A stretch of DNA of 64,000 nucleotides, from contig OZ004582.1 of the NCBI GenBank assembly GCA_963924555.1, forward strand, positions 5,394,001 to 5,458,000, in the 5' to 3' direction. The number at the start of each line of letters is the position of its first letter. Within the stretch, counting starts at the first letter, position 1. Positions 38,401 to 50,700 of this stretch are shown here, piece after piece. A program made the position numbers and the translations under genes. This stretch comes from Crambe crambe (Eukaryota > Porifera > Demospongiae > Poecilosclerida > Crambeidae). A model generated the notes under the pieces. It did no database searches and was not told where the DNA came from. It saw nothing but the letters and a program-made list of their open reading frames with translations.

Positions 38401-38626
38401 CAAACCATCAGGAACTGTTCGAAGGTATGATAGAGACACCAATTCTTGGTGTATCATAGGAGAGATGCCTACCTCTCGATTTAACGTTTTAGCTGCTGTC
38501 CTCCCTAGCAATGAGCTGATGGTGGTGGGAGGCATGAAGGAGAGTTTATTTATGCACATCACCATTGATACAACTGAAATTGGACAGATGACACAAATGA
38601 AATTTGAAGAATTTATACATGTATAA
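35476..38626 (+). CDS. Protein kinase-coiled coil-kelch fusion protein
   Basis: Two exons: 35476-36567 (364 codons, donor CCT|GTAAGT) and 37727-38626 (300 codons with stop); both are phase 0. The kinase spans about residues 12-285: glycine loop GVGSYGKV (19-26), Lys39 in CAVKLL, HRDLSSNN (138-145), DFG (159-161), MPPEAL in place of APE. It is tyrosine-kinase-like (TKL) in flavour. Residues about 300-350 form a Glu/Lys-rich coiled coil. The second exon gives 4-5 kelch repeats (VINDTLTAIGG, HLIVAGG, HVLAIGG, ELMVVGG), expected to form a propeller. Reading through the donor gives a shorter frame ending in transposon sequence at 36672, so the spliced form is preferred. The broken paralogue at 9365-14245 has the same exon structure. 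Substrate unknown. Confidence 0.88.
36641..36960. mobile_element. pogo-like MITE in the kinase-kelch intron, host of a nested MITE
   Basis: Left end CAGTGAAACCCCCTCATAAT; degenerate right end ATAGAGGGGTTCCTCTAGTG. The repeated 'ATAATGGCCAC' and 'CTCTATAAAGGAC' motifs are typical of this element type. A second element is inserted at 36775-36931. Confidence 0.7.
36775..36931. mobile_element. Nested MITE (CACTGCAAAAC ends)
   Basis: 157 bp with inverted ends CACTGCAAAACCAGAATTGT and ACAATTTCGTTTTGCAGTG. The interior is AT-rich and non-coding. Its position inside another element makes it the younger insertion. Confidence 0.75.
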
Positions 38627-38742
38627 TTATACAGTCATTCCTATTACTTTTTAGTGTTCTTAAGTAGCTGTAGCTATAATAATTTCAGTTAAAAAGAAAA
38701 CAAAACCAAACCAAATAACAACAACAACAACAACAATTAAAG

Positions 38743-41700
38743 TTATATGGAGCCAGAATGGAGTGAAGGTGCCTTGTAACTGGAAATTGCCTTATATGGA
38801 AGGTCAGTGTTGAGGAGTGTGAGAGACATCGAATCAACAGCTTCCTCTCCTTCCCCTTCATAAGCAATCTCCATGTTATAATCATTTGCCTGAATGAATG
38901 AGAAAGCAAAGAAAGAGATGCCGATCATTGAATGTATAAAATTTAACAGAGAATTGTGTGGATTGCTTTGATGAATATCTGGGCAGGGTAGCTACTTCTA
39001 ATCATGCATGGATATTTGAAGGCTCATGCACCCACTCATTGGAAGTAACCTAAAACAGACATACACCAACCAGAAAATAAAAAACAACAATAAAAATAAC
39101 AAAAACAACAAAACAACTATTATTACTGCAGTCTTACCAATTGGAGTGTGGCAGTAAAGAGCCTCGATATCTCATAATGCTCCTTGTTCTTTACCACGTC
39201 TCGAAAGTAGACACACCCATCACCTACACATTCACATAATGAACAAAGATAATGAACAAAGATAAAGTACCTATAACACTTCTATCTTGTGATTGTTTCA
39301 TAAAATGATACCAATAACTCCGTTTTGAATTTCTGCTCCATAAGACCCCTTTTCTCAAGTACTATCACATATGTGTATAGCCTGGCTGACTATGATCATG
39401 CAATCTTACCATTGGCTTGTTTGTGATGTTGGAATTCATCCATCACTCTTGCACCATAATCATGGATGTCAAATAATGGGTAGGATTCCTGCAGTATAGC
39501 CAGAATTATTATTAAAATACCATAGCATTGTGGCCATGAAGATATACAACAGCCAATAATTATTATAACCCATATTTATATAATTGGTGGACTGAGAATC
39601 ATGGGTCATTCTAAGTAAACAGGAAGTTGGTTTATTGCCTTCCACACAAGGAATGCAGTTAATGTGTTTTAATTCAATACATGTACATGACTCCTCAATT
39701 TAGGATTAGGGATAGGACAATAATTGCCTTCTTCAAACACTGGAATAATAATAATACATAATTTGACTTGCCTCCAAGGCTAATTGAGGTTTTATCTTGT
39801 TTTCCCACTGCTGGACACGCTTTGATACTTCTGTCTCTTGAATATACGCATGTGCTTCCTCTATGGTGCTCTCCTGCAATGATATGGTTATGTAACTACT
39901 AGGGAAATGCAAGCATTATGGGGCGAGCATGCATGCTCAGGTCATCATGAAAAGAAGTCGTATAGAAGATACATAATTATTTATATGCTTGTATATGAGG
40001 GTGAAAGGTCATTATCACTAGTGTGGGGTGAAAGGTCATTATCACTAGTGTGGGGTGAAAGGTCATTATCACTAGTGTGGGGGTCGCTCACCCAATAGTT
40101 AGGGTGTAAGATTTTTCGACAGCCACATGCATTCATTGAATGTGTTATGTGTACTTGAAGGTGGCTGGAAGCAAAACGATATAACTCCAAAGTTTCATTA
40201 AGTATGCAAGAGTGTGGATTTGAACTATAGTACTCCATTGGCATGCGAAGCTATCATAATTGTAAAAAAACCTTAGCATGCATCATAGAAAAATTATGGA
40301 ACCCTTGCTATACTTTGTACTTAATTTGAGTAAGGTCAAGTTTATAGTCACCATGAAAAAGAGAGCTAGATAAGTTGTCAGTGGTCAGTATAACATGCAT
40401 GCATGGTTAACAAAATTAATGTACAGAATGCTACAACGACCTTTAAACTTATGGTCGTAAGTATGCATGGATGCATGGGTGATTGTAATAATTAGACCAC
40501 ATACATTGTATGTACGTCATTATAATGAGTACCTAACTGGAAGTGAATGACATGACTATAGTGGGTGTTGTACAGACATATCCTCTGATTCATTCTCCTT
40601 GTCCTCCCAACTGGAAGTTAAGGACCGAATTTGTATGCATGCTTTCAGGTTAAAGGTCACCTGTCAATATTAGATTTCATGTCACCATTACTATAGTGTG
40701 AAATTTTTTGTGAGGTAATTTTTTTGCTGTTAAGAAAAAAATGGAAGGGTGGGCTATATAATTCTATTGTGCATTTAACCATGAAATTTTTATTCCAAAA
40801 CTTCTATATGGTATTTTGCACCTCATGCTTCAGTCTATACTTATGTCTGCACTGAATTAGGTAGACATAATGAATAAGAATAGCAAGCCAATTCTCTAAT
40901 CATAACAAATTATATTATTATAACGTTCCAATTAGAGCAATAAGAGAGAGAAGCAATTAAGCCAATTCTCTAATCAACATTCGTAGAAGGCAAATGTATA
41001 ACCTCAAACAGTATGATCATTACTCCAGTTGGAAGTATCAAAGCGTGCTCTAATTAACCAACATTAAGAGTTAATGTGCAATCAGTGTTGTTGCTCTACT
41101 AAATATAATTAAGTGTTGGTCAGTGTATGTTAGGTAGACATAGAAGCAAGCCAATTCTTTAATCTTTAATAACACATTAACTTAGTGTTGGTCAGTGTAT
41201 GTTAGGTAGACATAGAAGCAAGCCAATTCTTTAATGTGTTGTTGCCCCACAAATAAAGATTAGCTTGCTTCTTTCACACTAGCTATGATAAATGTGTAAA
41301 AGAAGCAATTAAGCCAGTTTCTTATATGACTATAATTATACTGTATAGATGGGTTATATCCCATTCATTAATAAGCAAGGATAATGGAGATCAAGAGAGT
41401 TAATCTGGTATAAGCAATATTCTTAATGGAGAATAAGGCGTCTTAGAAGAAAAAAATAGCATGATTTGGGTTTCATTTCCTCAATTATCTTGGTCCTCTT
41501 TTCTTTTTCTCAGTGACTTCTTGTTACAGCAGCAGTTGCTGCTTCAATAGCAGATGATGGAATGGAAGAAGACAGGCGGCCCAGAGGCTTTGGGTGGGTC
41601 GTATGATATTAGATGACTTTTAGGCAATTACATCCTGCACTATGAGCGAACAGGAGTGCTAGCTACCAAGCCTATGATGAATATAAATATCATTAGGCAT

Positions 41701-44700
41701 AGAAATTTCGATAGCTGACTAATATTATCGAAATCACAAATTATTATTTCTCCCCTTAGTGGATTGGTCGGCTCGATGTACAGTAGTGAGTCGAACATTG
41801 ACAAGGTATAATTCTGCTATATAATAATTATATGGTTTCAGGTTAAAAATCACTCATGTCTACTCTACTTTCACACTTTAGTCTAAAAGACTTCCTTTCT
41901 TGCCCTATTTAGAAATCGAATAAGATAAAATGACCTTAATTGATATAAGAAATGACCTCTGACATCTGACACCAAAATAAAGTAGTTATACCACATCCAT
42001 CATCTAATTACTACAATCTTACATCTTGATTAGAGTACATGTGACAGTATGAATTAGATTTGATACTGCTGTTTGAAATAAATGATTTCAAGGAAGTAGC
42101 ATAGATCACCACAGAGACTCATATTGGAGTTGTGGGTAGCAAACCAATAGAGATTAAACAGGTTGCCATTCAGATGGCACTGCATGATATCCATGGGATA
42201 TAAAATATAGAGGTTTCTTGAGTCCAATTCTAAATAAAGATATCTTCAGCTAGAGGTATCCACAACTTTAGACTGAAATCTAATTATACCTTTTGTTATT
42301 GGATATTGTACAAACAGCATGATATTAATTGAATACGGTGTTAAACATGATACCATCAACAGCTTTTGCTCCTGTGAAGCAAAATAGGTATTTGTGTATG
42401 TTATAAAATTCCTCTGAGAGTCATCCACACATCCAAGTGTTAAAAAAAATTGATAGCTCTGGAACACACACAGAGGATATATTATTAGACTATAAAAGGG
42501 AGAATCTGAGCAGAATATTCATTATTTACTAGCAGTTTCATAGTATCTTGTAAAGACTTTCTGAAGCATTTGAGCAGAGTTATGTTAAGGAAAAATGGAT
42601 GCCTCCCAATAAGTGTAAGTATATTGAATACATGGTGAGCAGCTTAGTGTGCAGGCACATATATCGACTCTTTAATTAAAATGTAAAACCTCTAGCTTCG
42701 TTAATTATAATCAGGTGTCCCATATTATATGTAGGGGAAAAAATCTTTGTGTGTGTAATTGAGAGGTTCAGTGTTATTTAGTATAGAAGAAATCAACCAG
42801 AAGACAGTAAAGTATGCACTGTTTCTGTTCAGTGTAAGAGTTTCTAGCTATTAATCAGGGATTGGTCATTTCTAGCTATTAGTCCTTCTGGTACTGTTGA
42901 ACTGTATGCGGGGGATGGTTACTGCAACCTACATTGGTACATGTATGTAGTGTGGAAATTCAGACCTTCAAACCATAAACACTTTAGTAAAGTGGTACAA
43001 CAGAAACAAGAGCTTGAACATGTATATCAGCCCAGGCTATAGCAACTATTATAGGGAAAGCATAAATTAGATCAATCAAAAAATAGTAATGCCAAGAACA
43101 AATGATCTATGTATATGTAGCTGCAATCTAATCTGTGACATGATAGGTGCTAACATTAGCATTCAATCCCTCTGATGTGGTTACTGAAAAGATATTTTAT
43201 AAGTGTGTATATAATCTATAGGGAAGTACTTGGGGAGCGGAGAAAAAAACAGTCATTAAATTCAATATTCCCTTCTACACCAAATTGCAGGTCAGTTGTC
43301 ACAAAAAGGTCGTCAATTGCACACAGGCGTTCATCTTAATTAAAAATTCAACACGCATGTGTGAAATTGGTTTGACCTTTTATTGGACAGCCAACCTGCA
43401 AATCGGTGCATGCACATTGTGGGATAAACACACATGCTCAGTTTACCCAAGGCTTGCCCTAATTAACAAAACAGTAAGCAGAGCTGAGGCCTTAATTAAC
43501 CACATGCACTCACTGTCCCCTTTTCAAGTTGTTTGTGTAAACTGTATCAAGTTGCTCAGGCTATATGGAGCTCTAGACTAAAAGGGCTTGATGACAACTC
43601 CCCCTGGCCAGAAATTTAGTGTAATGTCCTGTAGAGAATTTGAAAGACTTGTATACAGTTCTGTAAGCTGGTGCAGATTCAAAGTGTAACAAAAGAAGAT
43701 GCATAATTATAGTGAATAGCATAAGAGCCAAGCCTAAGCATGATGATATTGATGCCAGTGATACAAATCTGCTATGGATTTGAATTGAGCATTCAGTCTT
43801 CCCAGACAACGCATAAATAAAAAAAAAAAGGCATGCATGCTATACCCATGAGGAATAAGTTAAGCCTCACAGGAAAACACGTCTTTAATGAGCCCAATCC
43901 TTCAGGAGCCAACAAGGAAAAATATGTTTCATCACATAAATACATCAATTCGTTTGCATTTACTTCCAGTAAAGAGTGATTTTTTAAAAACGGTTTACTA
44001 TAATATAGAGTGAAGAGTTATATCAATTGCTAATAATATAATGTGATGTGTTCTAGATCAGACTCCATCAGTTTCGTAAGTTGATACACAATAATTATGA
44101 TACATAAAGTATGAATTAGATCCAATACTATCATTGAATAGGCTAAAGCGTATCCATTACTGATTTCAAAATATTCTGCTATGCAGCTCATTGGCCTACT
44201 TGCATCTAGCTATGACACAATCAGCATGTTATCATAATGGAAGCTCATTTTAGGGTTATATTCACGTCCTGGACCTCCCATTCACAGTGCAAATAGACTT
44301 TTCCCTTGGTCACATACATGAATGTGATTACCCCTGTGTACACTTTGATCTTTGTCAGTTAGAACCTGTCTTATTAGGTATACTGTCTAGAACTCCAACC
44401 ACAACACAAAAACAACTTTTGCCATGCGAGCTATAGTAACATAGCTAGTGGATGTGTTAACCGAACCTGTATCACATTAGCCCACTGGTGTCATGCATGT
44501 ACACTAAAATGACCAATTTCAATTCATAGGTCATGCATGCCATACAAACTCTAGTCCTGCAGCTATTCATTATTTGCCCACACAAATGCATAGTGTATAC
44601 ATCTGGTGACCACATGATAAAGGCTAGACTGTAACAGAAAATCAGGATGAAGGCTAGACTGTAACAGACAGTGCACATAACATCAGTGTCACTTATTATT

Positions 44701-47700
44701 TCAGCCCACATATTTATCATGTCTGGTGCACATTGCTATACAAATCAATGCTCCCATTGTATAACATAGAAATCGGTTACACTAATAGATTACATCTGAA
44801 TATTTACATGTACTTGCTACAGTGACTACTGTAGATTTCAGGATGGTTGTCCATAAGGAATGAGAAATAGGTAGTGGCTTACAAGGACCTAAGAAACCTG
44901 ATCCTTTCATGTCCTATACAATCCATGCAGTTGTGTAAACCATAGGACAAAAATGTATCCACCTATTCCCCAAACCTTCCTGACAACCAACCTGCAATGG
45001 ACAGTATGACTACCTTATATGAGGACATGTATAGCTGGGGGTGTAGTTGACCACAAATATTCATTAATCATCCTTCTAAGAATATTCATGAATCCCAAGG
45101 GCATTGCCTCATCACTATAGCGACATTACCAACCCACACTGTACACAGAAGCCACAGAACCACCCACTATTACAATTTTGTTTCCTGTATGTGTCACTGT
45201 GTGGTGTGTGTCCCCGGTTACACCCAATCAGATAGTTTTGCTGTTAGCTAATACTGGGAGGGAAGAACATAAAGCTGCTTGTAACTGCTACAATCAACAG
45301 AGCACTGTCCTCTATTGGACTTGGTAAGGCTGTGTATGTGTGTAGGCCATATAAGTGGCACTATTTAAAGCCCAAATTCGGTGCAGAAGTGAGCTATTCT
45401 TATAGTGATATAGCTGTAGTATTGGAGTGCCAATACACTATTGCTAGTAGGCTAAAGTAGTACACAGTAAGAAGCTGAGCAAAAAAAGTGTGCTGAAAGA
45501 TATCTTTGAGACAAAGTTAAAAGCCTTGAGTCATGGCTGCAAAGTCTCTGATCGGACGATTTGGGAGCATGGGTAATATAAACCAGACAGCCAAAAAGGA
45601 AAAGGTATGGAAAAAAAGTTTTGTATGTGTGATTATAAAGTCCTAACAGAGTGGAGAAAAGCTACAATGTGTTTATAATTATTGAGTACAGAGCTAAGAG
45701 AGTGGGAATGTGTAGACAAAGATGACATTGCTTATCCCATCATAAAGTTGGCATTTGTATAGTTATTCTGAAGTAGCTGTATGTTAGGAATATATAAACC
45801 TCCTTTAAAAAAGGCTGCCTATCTCTGCTGAATAGTAAATGCATAACTCCAAGTTGTGTACAAATGGTATTGCTAATGTGAAGTGTAGTAAACTGTAGCA
45901 ATAGTAATTCCACCCACATTTGTGGCACAAAGAGTACTGCATGCTTATCAGTGCCAGGGTAACCATGGAATCAACATGCAGGTATGAATCAACCTCTCCC
46001 CTTTCAAAATGCCCTACACTGGACCTGGTGTAAATTTGGATCAGATCACAGGCACTTTGCCTCATTGTAATGCCACACATGGACAATGCAATGAATGCAT
46101 GCAATATACATGCATTTGTGTATAACATAATATAAGCCATGCTATAGGACACCCACATTGTGTTGGCAACATAATTATGCTGACAGTCCCAGATTCCCAT
46201 ATGGTACTAGTGTTGTTCTATGTAGCAACTTCAGACTGATTATATCTACAGTTTGTTGTATATTCTCAGCTACACCTTTCTCAGACTTTCCTACCTTTCC
46301 TACTAGGCTAGCTTGTCAACATACAATAAGCTTGTCTAACTCTTGTACACGTACAAATGATCTAAGTACCAATAAAGGCTTTCCTAGCAGAGCCGACAAA
46401 ACATATTGCAATTTTTTCACTTTTGTCTATAAATCTTCTATTGTCACAATACTAAGCGAAGTTTAGGCTGAAACTAATGTAAGTACTTCTTGAGTGGCTA
46501 TTGTCAGGGAAGTTTACCTTTGTCAAATGCTGTTCAATGGCCTATTGAGAAGCACAGAAGTGTGAAAATTGCATAGTCAGAAAAAAAAGTGATGAAACAC
46601 GGCATTCTTATACTGGTGACCATGACTTACCATGGAGACCAACAAATGGTATGACTATTTATGTCAGATCAATCCTTAAAAATATATTCTAGCAGTCCAA
46701 GGATTACATGCGTAAACTGATCTTTATATGGCAATTACTTTGATGGTTGTTATTGCATATAAACCTCCCATTCATACAATAAAATGATTCAGGCGTCAAT
46801 AACTTTTATCCACATAACACTGTAAGAAGCCATTCAAAGAGTCACCAGAATGAAGTATTACTTGCAAACACCGACATTACAAACAAAATTATGTTTGAAA
46901 GCATTTTGCTACTTGAGGAGCATATGGCATTTATCTAACTGCAAAGAAAGTTATTAATTTTGAGCCATTCACTAAATGAGGGGACTACCTGAGCTGTAAT
47001 ACGAGTCAAGTGATGTTTCATAACATGCAAACTTCAGTATTGTCACATCCATCTAACTGCTTGTTACTAGTATCCAATTTGATTACCAAAAGAAGAAATC
47101 TTTTTGGCTATTTCTTTGTTTTTTGGCTGAAATCGATTCGCACAGAACTAAAGTTTTAATCAAAGCATGTTTGGGGAATGTCTAACTGAAAAAAATCCGG
47201 TGACTACCTTGGACTGTGTTGATTTGAAATGAGTCCCGCTGTTGATGTATGCTAAGGGAGATTTGAAAGCTTGCACATGTAAGCAAATCTTACCTGTTTC
47301 TTCAAGACTAAGCAAATCCTGTTTTCCCTATTTTGCATGCCTTTGGGAGTATGCAGCATTCACTGTGGGTTAGTGGTCTAATTCCTGATCTCCACACACC
47401 CTAATAAGGAAGGCCAATTAGACCTTTCAGCACTTTTGTGGTAGTTCAAGGATCAAGGAGAGTCTGTGTTGCCAATACTGTCATGGTATGTACTATAATA
47501 TTCCGTGGAGATTCTATTGATATCTTGAATAGAATTTTGGTCCTAGAAATTAAGCCTTATCCAGACCCTTGCACAATGGTAGGTATTTACCAATGTAAAC
47601 TTCCATGGTTCTAAAAGTATTCCCTGAAGACCTCTGTAACATCCTTGTTCTAATTTGCCAGTCCGTGGAGAATAGTGATTAAGATTAGATTGCCTTTAAA

Positions 47701-50700
47701 TTAGTAGCTGTCTTGTTTCAGTATTGAAAATACTGCTGTCTTGATCTGATAATTGGTTTTGTGTCCAGTGAAGTAACAATTGATAGGAATTAATGAGCCT
47801 GTTAGAGCATAGGGAAACAAGCCTGATAGAGTGAGCCTGAAAGACTGCAGGGCTAAATGAGGACCACACCTTGACTAAGAGTTTGCTTAGTTCAAATTTC
47901 CCACACACATACCCAAAGCAATCAACCTATGTAATGTAATCCCTTTTTTCCCTCTAGAGAAGTGGGTGCTTATGAACTCGTACATTAAGTGACCCCAGGA
48001 ATGTCAATCCACACATGTGCATGTTGTACATGCATGTATAACATGTACTAATGAATGTATACATAGTGTATACATGCATGTACATGTAATCAATGTATAC
48101 ATGCATGTACATATGATGAATACATTCAGTGAATGTATATGATATAGACCACTCTGTCACGTTCTAACCTGAGACTGCCTTCCTATTAAAGACACTGCCA
48201 ATACATGGTCATAGCCAGTAGGTTTCACTGTGCATACATTAGGCAGGAAAAAAGCCTTGCATGAAAAAGATTGCTTCTATTTAGCTATCTTCCTGTTTGC
48301 TGTATAAGACTTCTGGTTGCTAACATTAATTTTGATGTAATGCATTACAAGATGGTCTGATCAGAATGGTTTCATGGTATATACCCCTGAAAAGAAACAG
48401 ATTCTATGAAATTTGTGTGACACTTTTGTAATAATAGGAAATCTGTGCTTTGTACCGCCTTTAATGAGCCATCTCAAAGTATACAACTTCATAGAAGCTT
48501 TCTACTTTGGATGTTGAGCAACAAGAACATTACCACTAAAAGTGATAGTTGTGACTATAGAAACATGTGTTGCCAGATGCTCTGAATGTAGTGGATTTCC
48601 TGAAACGTGTAAGTCAGCAACAACAAAGACTTGAGAAACTCTACAAAAAGACAAAGCAATTAAAGGAAAAACCAAACTTGAAAAAGATGGGAGAAATGCA
48701 TGCCTCTTTCTGGGATAAAAGACCGATTTCCATGTGATGTCTGGTATTTTGGGCGTATCATCAAGTTTGTGCCACCACAGTGTAATTTTCATAGTCATAA
48801 GGTCAAACGGATTTATGGACTTGCGTACATACATCTGATGGAATGATAGTTAGGAGTGGCTTTAGGAATTGGCACTTCATGCCAATTGCATTACGTGTGA
48901 TGAAACAGCAGACACAATCACATCACAAATCAAAATGCCAAATCTTTTTAGATGTACGTATACACGAGTGTAGTGAACTTGAAGACCAAACAGAGATAAT
49001 TGTTTTTGAATGGCATCGAGTCTATAGCATCAAGGTGACAACAAAAAAACAAACATAGAAACAAAGAACAAACAAACACTGCATCTACAAGTTAACATAT
49101 TCAAAGGCTTATAAGCAGAGATGTCTTGATAGAGGTATACTGATATATAACTATAGAAAAGCTCGACAAAGGATTCTCTAGGAAGCTGTTTCTCGCCACA
49201 CTTTACTACTTCCTTTGATGTTAGGGAAATCATTGTAGAAAGCTGTTCACTTGCACCTCATAGAGTGCTTCCTCTGTCATTCTGCTACAGAGCATGTATC
49301 CCTTGCAATTTTACAACTTTTAACATGAAGACTTACTGGTAGACGACACAAGCTAATTTAAAATGCAAGCTGATATGCAAGTACTAGACTTCAATTAATG
49401 TAATTTCAAAGAATCTTTTTTTCATCCATAAAATTAATTACATAAGATTAGAGTGTAAAATGTGATCACAAAGACGAGTAATCAACCTTCTAGAAGTAGT
49501 GATGATTTCCTATACTGTATGCTATGAGATCCTAAACCCTAAAAGTGATGGGAGTTACTGTTTCACTATCCTCAGTTGACGAAACCTGCACTTGTGTGCA
49601 AATAACTCTCTTAATTTTATAATTGTATGGAATGCAAGTTACCTGTCTTCATACAGTACCTAAACCTCTGACTGGTATACGTACAATAAAGTCTCTAACT
49701 CATTTTACAAACACAATACCCCATTATAGAAGCTACTGTGTAAAATATGGTGCTTTAACCTTGTGGTTAACTGCTTCATAGCTTTGCCGACTCAACTAGC
49801 AAACCTATGTTAAATGATTCACGCAATGTTCAATGAGTCGCAGTTGATAACATAGAGGAATGTACACACCTACACGTGTGGTTGTTCAAGTCTACTATAG
49901 TTTACTGAAAGGAAAATAAATTTCATGTAGTAAGATTCGTACCAAAGGGCTGTATTGGTGGTCAGAGTATTAACATTAGCCAGGGCTTTAATTTCTACAT
50001 CATTCCTACATAATTCAGGCATTTCAGCTCAGAAAGAACTAACAATGTTTCCCCCAGTATACTAAATGTGGGGTGGGCCACCCTGTTTGGATATAGAACT
50101 TCAAAGAAAGTGGGCTGGGTCTATGGCACTAAGTGAACTTAAGCACCTGGTTTGAAAGCACAGCTAGGGGAGACTCTGATTAAAACAATATCTCACATGT
50201 AGCTAAATTTTATGTAATCTTTCATCTTTTATGCAGATTATCACCATGAATAATACTATGCCCAAAATGGATCACAATGGGCCTTCGTACGACTTTGTTG
50301 GAAGAGTATCGGATGAACTGATTTGCAAGTTGTGCTCCAAGGTTCTCCGAGATCCTCGTCAAGTGGTCTGTTGTGGTGCTCACTATTGCCAGGGTTGCAT
50401 CGAGAAGAGGATCAACCTAAATTACTCCTGCCCGTCATGCAAGACCCAGAATTTCAACCACTTCCGTGACGTCCATTTTGAGCAACGTGTTAACACTTTG
50501 AAAGTTCATTGCCCTCACCACAAGAAAGGTTGCAAATGGATGGGAGAGCTCAATGCAATGAAGTCTCATCTGACTGGGAATCCAGGCTGTGGCTACGCTC
50601 TGAGTCCATGCCCCAATAAATGTGGGCACTCTCTCCCTCGTAAGGATATGAGAGACCATTTGGTCAAACAGTGCGAGTACCGCCAAGTGAAATGCCAGTA

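Noticed and set aside
40000-40080. Possible CRISPR-like array
   Set aside because: Units are directly adjacent without spacers, so this is a simple tandem repeat in a eukaryotic intron.
43285-43581. 98-residue plus-strand open frame in the NCAPH2 intron
   Set aside because: Overlaps a dispersed repeat also seen near 62700, with no start context or domain.
48502-48834. 110-residue minus-strand frame in the TRAF intron
   Set aside because: No domain, no splice context and ordinary AT-rich composition; probably chance.
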